Origin: Erythrobacter sp. UBA1916
Lineage (GTDB): Bacteria > Pseudomonadota > Alphaproteobacteria > Sphingomonadales > Sphingomonadaceae
DNA: 59,511 nucleotides
NCBI GenBank assembly: GCA_002337385.1
Contig: DDFY01000003.1
Coordinates: 172,311-231,821, forward strand
Direction: 5' to 3'
Under the pieces are notes generated by a model. It worked only from the letters and a program-made list of their open reading frames with translations. It ran no database searches and was not told the DNA's origin. Each line of letters opens with the position of its first letter. Position 1 is the first letter of the stretch. A program made the position numbers and the translations under genes. Shown here in pieces: positions 34,481 through 42,508 of the stretch.

Positions 34481-34521
34481 TTGACAGGGGAAATGCAATA
34501 CATATACATAATCCGTGTATT
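34481..34521 (+). promoter_or_regulatory. Promoter with overlapping palindrome for the sulfide-oxidation operon
   Basis: TTGACA at 34481-34486 and TATACA at 34503-34508 (16-nt spacer) form a good promoter. AATACA (34497-34502) and TGTATT (34516-34521) are inverted arms spanning the -10. A repressor bound there, most simply the ArsR product encoded next door, would block transcription of the dioxygenase operon. By-eye call. Confidence 0.5.
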
Positions 34522-34543
34522 TGACTAATTGAGGAGCATTGTC

Positions 34544-35476
34544 ATGGTGAATGCAGACACCGCCCTAGGCGCCGCCACCAAACAGGTTGAGGCAGTGCTC
34601 GCAGGGGACCTCCCGCGCCCCGAAATCGCGAGCTTTTTCGACGATTACACCTTCACGGTGAGCCATGTCGTATGGGATGCCGAAACGCGCGAAGCGGCCA
34701 TTGTCGACTCGGTGCTCGACTTCGATCCCGCCTCGGGCCGGACCAACCACGAGTCGGCGGATAAACTGGTCGCCTTCGTGAAGGAGCATGATCTCACGGT
34801 CACTTGGCTGCTTGAGACCCATGCCCACGCCGATCACCTTTCGGCCGCCCCCTATCTGAAGGAAAAGCTCGGCGGCACAGTCGCGATCGGCGAACATATC
34901 GTCACCGTGCAGGGCGTGTTCGGCACGCTGTTCAACGCAGGGGACGAATTCCAGCGCGACGGCTCGGACTTTGACCAGCTGTTTGCCGACGGCGAGACGT
35001 TCAAGATCGGCAAGCTGCCCGTCACCGTGATGCACGTTCCCGGCCACACGCCAGCCTGCATCACCTATGTGGTGGGCGATGCCGCCTTCGTCGGCGACAC
35101 CATGTTTATGCCCGACTACGGCACTGCCCGGGCGGACTTCCCCGGCGGCGATGCGCGCCAGCTGTTCCGCAGCCTGCGCCGCATTCTCGAGCTGCCCAAG
35201 GAAACGCGGCTGTTCATGTGCCACGACTATCTGCCGGCAGGCCGCGACCAGTATGTCTGGGAAACCACCGTGGCGGCTGAACGCGAAGGCAACATTCATG
35301 CCCATGACGGGGTGAGTGAGGACGAATTCGTCGCCATGCGTGAGGCGCGCGATGCCACGCTCGACATGCCGCGCCTGATCCTGCCCTCGGTGCAGATAAA
35401 CATGCGCGCCGGACATCTCCCGCCTGCGGAAGATAACGGGGTGACCTACCTCAAGCTTCCGCTGAACGCGGTCTGA
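34544..35476 (+). CDS. Persulfide dioxygenase (ETHE1/Blh-type metallo-beta-lactamase fold)
   Basis: This iron-dependent enzyme oxidises glutathione persulfide to sulfite and glutathione. The 310-aa product has the metallo-beta-lactamase motif THAHADH (His93, His95, Asp97, His98), HVPGHTPACITYVVGDAAFVGDTMFMPDYGTARADFPGGDA, which matches ETHE1/Pdo, and LFMCHDYLPAGR. The ATG at 34544 follows GAGGAG; the frame extends back to 34529 across that site. It heads a rightward operon of sulfur genes. Unlike Agrobacterium or Xylella Blh, the DUF442 domain is not fused but is encoded three genes downstream. Confidence 0.93.
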   Translation: MVNADTALGAATKQVEAVLAGDLPRPEIASFFDDYTFTVSHVVWDAETREAAIVDSVLDFDPASGRTNHESADKLVAFVKEHDLTVTWLLETHAHADHLSAAPYLKEKLGGTVAIGEHIVTVQGVFGTLFNAGDEFQRDGSDFDQLFADGETFKIGKLPVTVMHVPGHTPACITYVVGDAAFVGDTMFMPDYGTARADFPGGDARQLFRSLRRILELPKETRLFMCHDYLPAGRDQYVWETTVAAEREGNIHAHDGVSEDEFVAMREARDATLDMPRLILPSVQINMRAGHLPPAEDNGVTYLKLPLNAV

Positions 35477-35907
35477 TGTTGGCCGCCTTCCCTCAAGCCG
35501 CGCCGCTGGCCGGACTCGGTGGCGGTGTGCTGATCGGGCTCGCAGCAGCTGTGATGCTGCTGGGGTCCGGGCGGATCGCCGGGGTCTCGGGCATTTTTGC
35601 CCGCGCCACCGGGGTCGCCAGCAGCTCGCTGCCGCGCCTCGCCGCATGGGCCTTCGTGCTCGGCCTGCCTCTGGGCGCGCTGGTGGTCATGGCCGTCAAC
35701 GGACCGATCGCGGCGCACTTCCTGTCGCTACCATGGATCGCCGTCGCTGGCCTCGTGGTTGGCGTTGGCACCCGGCTCGGCTCGGGTTGCACCAGCGGCC
35801 ACGGTGTTTGCGGGCTGTCGCGCCTGTCGCCGCGCTCGATGGTTGCAACGCTCACCTTCATGGCCACCGGCATCGCCACCGTGGCTATCGTCAACGCTTT
35901 CAACTGA
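35476..35907 (+). CDS. YeeE/YedE family half-transporter, first copy
   Basis: A 143-aa membrane protein with about four helices and the conserved motif VGVGTRLGSGCTSGHGVCGLSRLSPRS, the GCTSGHG signature of YeeE/YedE (DUF395) proteins. Full-length relatives import thiosulfate; short paired forms beside BigR operons are thought to move sulfur anions, perhaps as heterodimers with the second copy 200 bp downstream. The start overlaps the dioxygenase stop by one base (TGATG). The conserved cysteine is the likely sulfur-contact residue. Confidence 0.92.
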   Translation: MLAAFPQAAPLAGLGGGVLIGLAAAVMLLGSGRIAGVSGIFARATGVASSSLPRLAAWAFVLGLPLGALVVMAVNGPIAAHFLSLPWIAVAGLVVGVGTRLGSGCTSGHGVCGLSRLSPRSMVATLTFMATGIATVAIVNAFN

Positions 35908-35920
35908 AGAGGAGGATACA

Positions 35921-36124
35921 ATGCCGAAGAACATGGGATCGCTCGACAAGACCCTGCGCATCGTCGTCGCCATCGTACTCGTGGCCCTGGCGGTCAGCGG
36001 CACGATCACCGGCACCCTCGCCACCGTCGCCTATGTGGTGGCTGCGGTGTTCGTGGTGACGAGCATCGTCTCGTTCTGCCCGCTCTACCTCCCCCTGGGA
36101 ATCACCACGTGCCGCAAAAACTGA
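35921..36124 (+). CDS. DUF2892 small membrane protein
   Basis: A 67-aa protein of two transmembrane helices (TLRIVVAIVLVALAVSG and LATVAYVVAAVFVVTSIVSFCPLYL) matching DUF2892, the domain also found as the membrane part of YgaP-type rhodaneses. It begins NMGSLDKTLR, typical of the family, and ends with two cysteines (SFCPLYLPLGITTCRKN). AGGAGG precedes the ATG. The next gene starts 16 bp before its stop. The sulfur-operon context suggests a role in sulfane-sulfur handling at the membrane, which is inference. Confidence 0.9.
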   Translation: MPKNMGSLDKTLRIVVAIVLVALAVSGTITGTLATVAYVVAAVFVVTSIVSFCPLYLPLGITTCRKN

Positions 36125-36540
36125 CCTCTGAAGCGCTCGTTGCGCTGGTATCGGGCGTGCTGTTTGGCGCGGGGCTCGCGCTGGGCGGCATGACCGATCC
36201 GGCCCGCGTACGCGGATTCCTCGACCTGTTCGGTGACTGGGACCCGACGCTGGCCTTCGTGATGGGCGGCGCGGTGCTGGTGATGGCCATCGCCTGGCTG
36301 ATCCAGCCGCGCATGATCCACCCGCTGTTTTCCGAGGCCTTCACCCTACCCGGGGTCCGCGACATCACCCCGCGCCTTGTGATCGGCGCTGGCCTGTTCG
36401 GGATCGGCTGGGGGCTGGCCGGACTATGCCCCGGCCCGGGCATTGCAGCGCTGGTAATCGAACCCGCTTCTGCGGCAGTGTTCGTGGTGACTATGCTCAT
36501 CGGCATGGTTCTGGTTCGCCTGTTCGAAAAGGACGCATAA
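36109..36540 (+). CDS. YeeE/YedE family half-transporter, second copy
   Basis: A 143-aa membrane protein with four helices and the second-type YeeE motif GAGLFGIGWGLAGLCPGPGIAAL, together with FGAGLALGGMTDPARVRGFLDLFGDWDPTLAFVMGGA. It complements the first half (GCTSGHG type) to make a complete YeeE/YedE pair. It uses a GTG start at 36109 inside the end of the DUF2892 gene, and its TAA overlaps the next ATG. The conserved Cys of LCPGPG may act in sulfur relay. Confidence 0.92.
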   Translation: MPQKLTSEALVALVSGVLFGAGLALGGMTDPARVRGFLDLFGDWDPTLAFVMGGAVLVMAIAWLIQPRMIHPLFSEAFTLPGVRDITPRLVIGAGLFGIGWGLAGLCPGPGIAALVIEPASAAVFVVTMLIGMVLVRLFEKDA

Positions 36541-36953
36541 TGGATATTCGCCCCGTTTCCGATAACATCGCCGTCGCCCCGCAGATTCAGCCTGAAGACA
36601 TGGCCGATCTTGCCGCGCAGGGCTTCGTTGCCGTGATCTGCAACCGCCCCGATGGCGAAGAGCCCGGCCAGCCCGACGTCGCCACCATGCGCGCCGCTGC
36701 CGAGGCGGCAGGCCTCGCCTTTCACCACATCCCGATTTCGAGCGGCCAGTTCACCCGCCCCGCCGTCGAGGCCTATGCCGCCGTGCGCCGGGGAACACCG
36801 GGCAAGGTACTCGCCTACTGCCGCTCGGGCACGCGCTGCGTGACGCTCGAAACACTCGCCAATCCCGATGGCCTGCCCGTCGCCGAGCGGATCAGCAACG
36901 CCGCTAGTGCGGGCTACGACCTGTCGCCGCTCGCCGCGCAACTTCAAGACTAA
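36540..36953 (+). CDS. DUF442 / TIGR01244 phosphatase-like sulfur protein
   Basis: The 137-aa protein begins MDIRPVSDNIAVAPQIQPEDM, characteristic of TIGR01244, and has the tyrosine-phosphatase-like loop YCRSGTRC with Cys94 as the expected nucleophile. In Blh proteins this domain is fused to the persulfide dioxygenase and is thought to act as a sulfurtransferase. Here it is a separate gene in the same operon. The ATG overlaps the preceding stop (TAATG). The frame seen further upstream reads through the transporter gene and is not used. Confidence 0.9.
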   Translation: MDIRPVSDNIAVAPQIQPEDMADLAAQGFVAVICNRPDGEEPGQPDVATMRAAAEAAGLAFHHIPISSGQFTRPAVEAYAAVRRGTPGKVLAYCRSGTRCVTLETLANPDGLPVAERISNAASAGYDLSPLAAQLQD

Positions 36954-36987
36954 CCGCCCCGCAACACCAACCCTCAGGAGCCGCCTC

Positions 36988-38208
36988 ATGCCCTCGCCCC
37001 ACATTCATGATGTCGTTATCGTCGGCGGCGGCTCCGCCGGTATTGCCACCGCGTCCTCGCTGCTCAAGCGCCGGGGGCTCGACATCGCCATCGTCGAGCC
37101 TTCACGCGACCACTACTATCAGCCCGGCTGGACCATGGTGGGCGGCGGCGTGTTCGACGTGGCCGTAACCCGGCGCGACATGGCCAGCGTCATGCCCAAA
37201 GGCGTTACCTGGGTGCAGCAGGCAGCCGCCAGCTTCCAGCCCGAGCACAACACGGTAACGCTCGCTGACGGCACCAAGCTCGCCTACCGCCAACTCATCG
37301 TCTGCCCCGGCATTCGCCTGGCATGGGAGAAGATTGCCGGGCTTTCCGAGACGCTCGGCAAGAACGGCGTTACCTCCAATTACCGTTATGACCTCGCGCC
37401 TTATACTTGGGAGCTTGTACGCGGTCTCAAGTCCGGACGGGCCATCTTCAGCCAGCCGCCAATGCCGATCAAGTGCGCCGGCGCGCCGCAAAAGGCGATG
37501 TACCTCTCCTGCGACCAGTGGCGCGACGAAGGCGTGCTCGGCGATATCGAGGTCGAGTTCCGCAATGCCGGCGGCGTGCTGTTCGGGGTCGAGGCCTATG
37601 TCCCGGCGCTGATGGACTATGTCGAGCGCTATGGCATCCAGCTCAAGCTTGGCTCCAACCTGATCGCAGTGGATGGGCCCGCCAGACAGGCCACCTTCGC
37701 CACCGCCGAGGGAGAGATTACCCGCGAGTTCGACATGCTGCACGTGGTCCCGCCGCAGGTCGCGCCCGATTTTATCGCGCAAAGCCCGCTCGCAGCCGAA
37801 AGCGGTTTCGTCGATGTCGACCAGTTCACGCTGCGGCACACGAAATATGAGAACGTCTGGGGTCTTGGGGATGGCGCTTCCAGCCCCAATGCCAAGACCG
37901 CCGCCGCCGTGCGCAAACAGGCGCCAATCGTCGCGGTGAACCTGCTCGCCGCGCTCGACGGCCTCGCGCCGGTCAGCGACTACGACGGCTACGGTTCGTG
38001 CCCGCTGACGGTGGAGCGCGGCAAGATCGTGCTCGCCGAGTTCGGCTATGGCGGCAAGCTGCTGCCCAGCTTCCCCACCTGGCTGATCGACGGCACGAAG
38101 CCCGCCAAGCTCTCGTGGCTGCTCAAGTCCGAGGCGCTGCCGTGGATCTACTGGAACGGCATGCTCAAAGGGCATGAGTGGCTGGTGAAGCCCGTCCCGC
38201 GCGCCTGA
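36988..38208 (+). CDS. Sulfide:quinone oxidoreductase (SQOR-like flavoprotein)
   Basis: This peripheral membrane flavoprotein oxidises sulfide and passes electrons to quinone, releasing sulfane sulfur. The 406-aa product has the FAD motif DVVIVGGGSAGIATASSLL, DHYYQPGWTMVGGG, and the two catalytic cysteines expected for the type II (mitochondrial-like) group: Cys163 in PIKCAGAPQKAMYL and Cys338 in YGSCPLTVERGKIVLAEF. GLGDGASSPNAKTAAAVRKQ and the C-terminal amphipathic KPAKLSWLLKSEALPWIYWNGMLKG complete it. CAGGAG precedes the ATG. It is the electron-entry enzyme of the island. Confidence 0.94.
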   Translation: MPSPHIHDVVIVGGGSAGIATASSLLKRRGLDIAIVEPSRDHYYQPGWTMVGGGVFDVAVTRRDMASVMPKGVTWVQQAAASFQPEHNTVTLADGTKLAYRQLIVCPGIRLAWEKIAGLSETLGKNGVTSNYRYDLAPYTWELVRGLKSGRAIFSQPPMPIKCAGAPQKAMYLSCDQWRDEGVLGDIEVEFRNAGGVLFGVEAYVPALMDYVERYGIQLKLGSNLIAVDGPARQATFATAEGEITREFDMLHVVPPQVAPDFIAQSPLAAESGFVDVDQFTLRHTKYENVWGLGDGASSPNAKTAAAVRKQAPIVAVNLLAALDGLAPVSDYDGYGSCPLTVERGKIVLAEFGYGGKLLPSFPTWLIDGTKPAKLSWLLKSEALPWIYWNGMLKGHEWLVKPVPRA

Positions 38209-38238
38209 CACGAAACCGATCGAGAAGAGAGTTCAGCA

Positions 38239-40074
38239 ATGTCCCAAGGGCCGCACAATGCCACTACTCCCCCCTCAGTGGCTGCTCCCGAGGGCGGGCG
38301 GGCCAGCGCACCGTCCGCACTGGCCCGCTTCCTTCCGATCCTGCAATGGGGCCGCGCCTATTCCGCGCAAACGCTGAGCGACGATCTCGTCGCGGCAGTG
38401 ATCGTCACGATCATGCTGATCCCGCAGAGCCTCGCCTATGCGCTGCTCGCGGGGCTGCCGCCGGTGGTCGGCCTCTATGCCTCGATCATGCCGCTGATCG
38501 CCTACGCGCTGTTCGGCACCAGCCGCACGCTGGCGGTGGGGCCAGTGGCGGTGGTCAGCCTGATGACCGCTTCTGCCGCCGGGGCGATCGCCACGCAGGG
38601 CTCCGCCGAATACCTCGAAGCTGCCATCACGCTGGCCGCCTTGTCGGGCGTAATGCTAGCTATTCTGGGCTTTCTGCGGCTCGGCTTCCTTGCCAACCTG
38701 CTGTCGCACCCGGTTATCTCGGGCTTTATCACCGCTAGCGGCGTGCTGATCGCCACCAGCCAGCTCAAACACATCCTCGGGGTCAGCGCGAGCGGCGACA
38801 ACTGGCCCAAGATGCTCGGCGCATTGGCGGCACAGATCGGCCATATCAACTGGACCACCGTGGCTATCGGCGTGCCGGTGACGCTGTTCCTGTTCTGGGT
38901 GCGCAAGGGCGCCAAGCCCCTGCTCGCCTCGCTGGGCCTGCCGCCGCGTCTTGCCGATATGCTGGCCAAGGCCGGTCCGGTGGTCGCAGTGGCGGTGACG
39001 ATCCTCGTCGTCATCATACTCAACCTTGCCGATACGTCCGGGGTTAAGGTCGTCGGCGCAGTGCCACAGGGACTGCCGCCCTTTTCGCTGCCCTCGACCG
39101 ATCCCTCGTTGCTCAGCAAACTGTGGGTGCCCGCACTGCTGATCTCGATCATCGGCTTTGTCGAAAGCGTCTCGGTTGCGCAAACGCTCGCGGCCAAGCG
39201 TCGCCAGCGGATCGTGCCCGATCAGGAGCTGATCGGCCTTGGCGCATCGAACATCGCTTCGGCGCTGTCAGGGGGTTATCCGGTGACCGGCGGTTTCGCC
39301 CGCTCGGTGGTGAACTTCGACGCCGGAGCCCAGACCCCAGCGGCAGGAGCCTATACCGCGGTCGGCATTGCGCTGGCCTCGCTGTTCCTAACCCCGCTGC
39401 TGTTCCACCTGCCTATCGCCACGCTGGCCGCGACCATCATCGTCGCCGTGCTCAGCCTGGTCGATCTCAAGACACCGGGCCAGCTCTGGCGCTATTCCAA
39501 GAGCGACTTTGCCGCCCACATCGCCACCATCGGCATCACCTTGCTGGCTGGCGTTGAGCTGGGGGTGATCGCGGGCGTCGCCGTGGGTCTGCTGCTGTAT
39601 GTGTGGCGCGCCAGCCGCCCCCATGCCGCCGTGGTCGGCCGGGTGCCGGAGACCGAGCACTTCCGCAATATCGAGCGGCACAAGGTCTTCACCGCGCCGC
39701 ACATCCTGTCGATCCGCATCGACGAGAGCCTGACCTATCTCAACGCCCGCTGGCTGGAGGAATATGTGCTTGAACGCGTGGCCGAGCGCCCCGCCCTGCG
39801 CCACGTCATTCTGATGGCCAGCGCGGTCAACGAGATCGACGCTTCGGGCCTCGAAAGCCTCGAAGCGATCAACCATCGCCTCACCGATGGCGGCATCCGC
39901 CTGCACCTCTCCGAGGTGAAGGGGCCGGTGATGGACCGGCTCCAACGCACGCACTTCCTCGATGAGCTGGGCGGCAAGGTCTACCTCAGCCAGGCCCGCG
40001 CCTTTGCCGAGTTGCTCGATGACGACGGCAACGCCCCAGAACCAAGCGCCGACTGGGCGCGAGGAATGATCTGA
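38239..40074 (+). CDS. SulP family anion permease with STAS domain
   Basis: The 611-aa protein has about twelve helices with the SulP signatures DDLVAAVIVTIMLIPQSLAYALLAGLPPVVGLYAS and PVTGGFARSVVNFDAGAQT, and a C-terminal STAS domain (about 450-580: HILSIRIDESLTYLNARWLEE, then MASAVNEIDASGLESLEAI). SulP carriers take up or exchange sulfate, bicarbonate or other anions. Position between SQR and the HTH gene suggests export of sulfite/sulfate made by persulfide oxidation, though bicarbonate transport cannot be excluded. The stop overlaps the next ATG. Confidence 0.93.
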   Translation: MSQGPHNATTPPSVAAPEGGRASAPSALARFLPILQWGRAYSAQTLSDDLVAAVIVTIMLIPQSLAYALLAGLPPVVGLYASIMPLIAYALFGTSRTLAVGPVAVVSLMTASAAGAIATQGSAEYLEAAITLAALSGVMLAILGFLRLGFLANLLSHPVISGFITASGVLIATSQLKHILGVSASGDNWPKMLGALAAQIGHINWTTVAIGVPVTLFLFWVRKGAKPLLASLGLPPRLADMLAKAGPVVAVAVTILVVIILNLADTSGVKVVGAVPQGLPPFSLPSTDPSLLSKLWVPALLISIIGFVESVSVAQTLAAKRRQRIVPDQELIGLGASNIASALSGGYPVTGGFARSVVNFDAGAQTPAAGAYTAVGIALASLFLTPLLFHLPIATLAATIIVAVLSLVDLKTPGQLWRYSKSDFAAHIATIGITLLAGVELGVIAGVAVGLLLYVWRASRPHAAVVGRVPETEHFRNIERHKVFTAPHILSIRIDESLTYLNARWLEEYVLERVAERPALRHVILMASAVNEIDASGLESLEAINHRLTDGGIRLHLSEVKGPVMDRLQRTHFLDELGGKVYLSQARAFAELLDDDGNAPEPSADWARGMI

Positions 40075-40220
40075 TGGCGACCATCCCCGACAAGGACGCG
40101 CGTTGTCGCGAAATCGAAGCGCTGATCGCGCAAGGTCGCGGCGTGTGCGAGAGCTGCCGCGAGATCGGCATCTCGGAAAAGACCTTCTACCGCTGGCGCA
40201 AGCAGCAAGCGGATAACTGA
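40074..40220 (+). CDS. 48-aa helix-turn-helix protein resembling the IS3-family OrfA N-terminus
   Basis: A small gene starting in the SulP stop (TGATG at 40072). The 48 residues contain REIEALIAQGRGVCESCREI followed by GISEKTFYRWRKQ, the helix-turn-helix of IS3-type OrfA transposases, which usually reads IGVTEVTYYRWRKEYGG. The protein stops just after WRK, so only the DNA-binding module remains. It has three cysteines (11, 25 and 28, the last two as CESC). No OrfB, terminal repeats or target duplications are visible. It is either a relic or a domesticated small regulator of the sulfur island. Confidence 0.7.
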   Translation: MATIPDKDARCREIEALIAQGRGVCESCREIGISEKTFYRWRKQQADN

Positions 40221-40228
40221 CTTACACT

Positions 40229-40251
40229 TATACGATTACAATAATCGTATA
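40229..40251. promoter_or_regulatory. Perfect 10-bp-arm palindrome upstream of the second peroxiredoxin
   Basis: TATACGATTA at 40229-40238 and TAATCGTATA at 40242-40251 are perfect inverted arms around CAA. TTACAC at 40222-40227 and TCGTAT at 40245-40250 are 17 nt apart and could be the promoter, so a bound regulator would occlude it. It lies between the 48-aa HTH gene and the peroxiredoxin, 62 nt before the latter's ATG. Confidence 0.65.
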
Positions 40252-40313
40252 TTCGAGTTGGCCAATATGAGCACCCGGGCCTAGTTTGGGTTCGTCAACC
40301 AAGGAGATCAACG

Positions 40314-40943
40314 ATGACCCTGCATATTGCCGATACCGCCCCGGATTTCACCGCCGATACCACTATGGGCAGAATCAGCCTGCACGACTGGGCTGGTGAT
40401 TCCTGGGTGTTCTTCTTCAGCCACCCGGCCGATTTCACCCCCGTCTGCACCACCGAAATGGGCATGACGGCGAAGCTTTCCGCCGAATTCGCCAAGCGCA
40501 ACGTCAAGCCGCTCGGCCTTTCGACCGACACCGTGGAAGAGCACCTTGCCTGGGTCGGTGACGTCGAGGAAACACAGTCGACCACGCTGGATTTCCCGAT
40601 CGTGGCCGATCCGGACCTCGAAATCGCCGCGCTTTACGACATGATCCACCCCGGACAGAGTGAAACCGCCGCCGTTCGGTCGGTCTTCATCATCGATCCG
40701 GACAAGAAGATCCGCCTGATGATGACCTACCCGATGAGCGTGGGCCGCAATTTCGACGAGATTATCCGGGTGATCGATTCGCTCCAGCTTACCGACCGGG
40801 CCCGGGTCGTCACTCCGGCCAACTGGATACCCGGCGGCGATGTGATCATTCCGCCCTCGATCGACGATGCTGCCGCCACGGCAATGTTCCCGCAGGGCTT
40901 TACCACCCTCAAACCGTATTTACGCCTGACCAAGGTCGATTGA
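40314..40943 (+). CDS. 1-Cys peroxiredoxin (Prx6 type), second copy
   Basis: The 209-aa protein has the same fold as the product at 33.8 kb, with Cys45 in HPADFTPVCTTE as its only cysteine, so it must be a strict 1-Cys enzyme reduced by an external thiol. The middle segment FPIVADPDLEIAALYDMIHPGQSETAAVRSVFIIDPDKKIRLMMTYPMSVGRN is typical of Prx6. The copies differ widely, so this is not a recent duplication. It has its own palindromic control region and a strong hairpin after the stop. Confidence 0.94.
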   Translation: MTLHIADTAPDFTADTTMGRISLHDWAGDSWVFFFSHPADFTPVCTTEMGMTAKLSAEFAKRNVKPLGLSTDTVEEHLAWVGDVEETQSTTLDFPIVADPDLEIAALYDMIHPGQSETAAVRSVFIIDPDKKIRLMMTYPMSVGRNFDEIIRVIDSLQLTDRARVVTPANWIPGGDVIIPPSIDDAAATAMFPQGFTTLKPYLRLTKVD

Positions 40944-40954
40944 ACTTTCCCTCA

Positions 40955-40993
40955 GCCCGCCAATGCCTTGCGCATTGGCGGGCCCCCCCCTTT
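40955..40993 (+). terminator. Strong hairpin terminator after the second peroxiredoxin
   Basis: GCCCGCCAATGC at 40955-40966 pairs perfectly with GCATTGGCGGGC at 40972-40983 around a 5-nt loop, followed by a C run and TTT. The tail is C-rich rather than U-rich, but stem strength and position support termination before the bd oxidase operon. Confidence 0.7.
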
Positions 40994-41053
40994 CCACGGT
41001 CCGGATGAAGGTCTAGACCCGCTCCACCCCTCGCTCAGCCTAAGGTGAGCCAC

Positions 41054-42508
41054 ATGTTCGAAACCTTCGACGCGCTGCTCCTGGCACGCATCCAATTCGC
41101 CTTTACGGTGAGTTTCCACTTCATCTTCCCCGCCTTCTCGATCGGGTTGGCGAGCTATCTCGCGGTGCTCGAGGGGCTGTGGTTGAAGACCGGCAAGCAG
41201 GTCTATCTCGACCTGTTCAAGTACTGGCTGAAGATCTTCGCCATCGCCTTTGCCATGGGCGTCGTCTCCGGCATCGTCATGTCCTACCAGTTCGGCACCA
41301 ACTGGTCGGTGTTCTCCGACAAGGCCGGACCGGTGATCGGCCCGCTCATGGCCTATGAAGTGCTGACCGCCTTCTTCCTCGAAGCGGGCTTCCTCGGCGT
41401 GATGCTGTTCGGCATGAACAAAGTCGGCCGCAAGCTGCACTTCACCGCCACGCTGATGGTGGCGGCGGGCACCTTCGTTTCGGCCTTCTGGATTCTCTCC
41501 GTAAACTCCTGGATGCAGACCCCGACGGGCTACGAGCTGGGCGCGAATGGCCAGTTCCTGCCGGGTGACAGCTGGATCGCCATCATCTTCAACCCCAGCT
41601 TTCCTTACCGGCTCGTCCACACGGTGATCGCGGCCTATCTCACCACGGCCTTCGTGGTTGGCGGCGTGGGCGCCTGGCACCTGCTCAAGGACAAGACCAA
41701 CGAGCACGCGCGAAAAATGTTCTCGATGGCGATGTGGATGGCAGCATTGGTCGCTCCGGTGCAGATCTTCGCTGGCGACCAGCACGGTCTCAACACGCTG
41801 GAGCATCAGCCCGCCAAGGTCATGGCGATGGAGGGGCACTATCAAAGCCACCCGGACGGCGCGCCGTTCTACCTGTTCGGCATTCCCAACGACAAGACGC
41901 AGACGCTCGAATATGCCGTGGGCATTCCCAAGGCATCGAGCCTGATCCTCAAGCACGATCTCAATGCGCCGCTGGCCGGGCTCGACACCATTCCGCGCGA
42001 CGAGCAGCCGCCGGTATTCCTGGTGTTCTGGGCCTTCCGGATCATGGTCGCAATCGGCACTGGCATGATGCTGCTGGGCTTCTGGAGCCTGTTCGCGCGC
42101 TGGCGCGGCACGATTTACGAATGGCCTGCGCTGCACCGCGCGGCCATCGTGATGGGGCCGACCGGCTTTATCGCGGTGATCGCCGGGTGGGTCACCACCG
42201 AGGTCGGACGCCAGCCCTATACGGTCTATGGCCTGTTGCGCACCGCACAATCGGCCAGCCCGCTCGATGCGCCCGCGCTCGCGGCCAGCCTGCTTGCCTT
42301 CATCATCGTCTATTTCGCCGTGTTCGGTGCAGGCGTGTGGTATATTCTCAAGCTGATGCAGAAGCCGCCGCACACGGGCGAGAAGGGCGTCAAGCGCACC
42401 GAGAAGGGGCCGGTCCGCACGGCCGGGATCACGCCGGGACCATCGCAGAACCCCGGCGATCCCAGCGCCCTGCCCGAAGATCATGAGGAGGCGACCGATG
42501 GCCGTTAA
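41054..42508 (+). CDS. cioA: Cyanide-insensitive cytochrome bd oxidase subunit I
   Basis: Subunit I binds haems b558, b595 and d and reduces oxygen with quinol at the inner membrane. The 484-aa product begins MFETFDALLLARIQFAFTVSFHFIFPAFSIG, with His22 the expected haem ligand. It has the GWVTTEVGRQPYTVYGLL motif and a short Q-loop, which define the CIO/CioA branch rather than long-Q-loop CydA. The Pro/Glu-rich tail is hydrophilic. The ATG at 41054 follows AAGGTGAG; a GTG at 41045 is also in frame. bd oxidases tolerate sulfide, which fits the neighbouring sulfide genes. Confidence 0.93.
   Translation: MFETFDALLLARIQFAFTVSFHFIFPAFSIGLASYLAVLEGLWLKTGKQVYLDLFKYWLKIFAIAFAMGVVSGIVMSYQFGTNWSVFSDKAGPVIGPLMAYEVLTAFFLEAGFLGVMLFGMNKVGRKLHFTATLMVAAGTFVSAFWILSVNSWMQTPTGYELGANGQFLPGDSWIAIIFNPSFPYRLVHTVIAAYLTTAFVVGGVGAWHLLKDKTNEHARKMFSMAMWMAALVAPVQIFAGDQHGLNTLEHQPAKVMAMEGHYQSHPDGAPFYLFGIPNDKTQTLEYAVGIPKASSLILKHDLNAPLAGLDTIPRDEQPPVFLVFWAFRIMVAIGTGMMLLGFWSLFARWRGTIYEWPALHRAAIVMGPTGFIAVIAGWVTTEVGRQPYTVYGLLRTAQSASPLDAPALAASLLAFIIVYFAVFGAGVWYILKLMQKPPHTGEKGVKRTEKGPVRTAGITPGPSQNPGDPSALPEDHEEATDGR

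Noticed and set aside
40060..40260. A complete IS3 element around the HTH mini-gene
   Set aside because: No OrfB with a DDE motif and no terminal inverted repeats or target duplications; the palindrome at 40229 is too short and symmetric to be an IS end pair.
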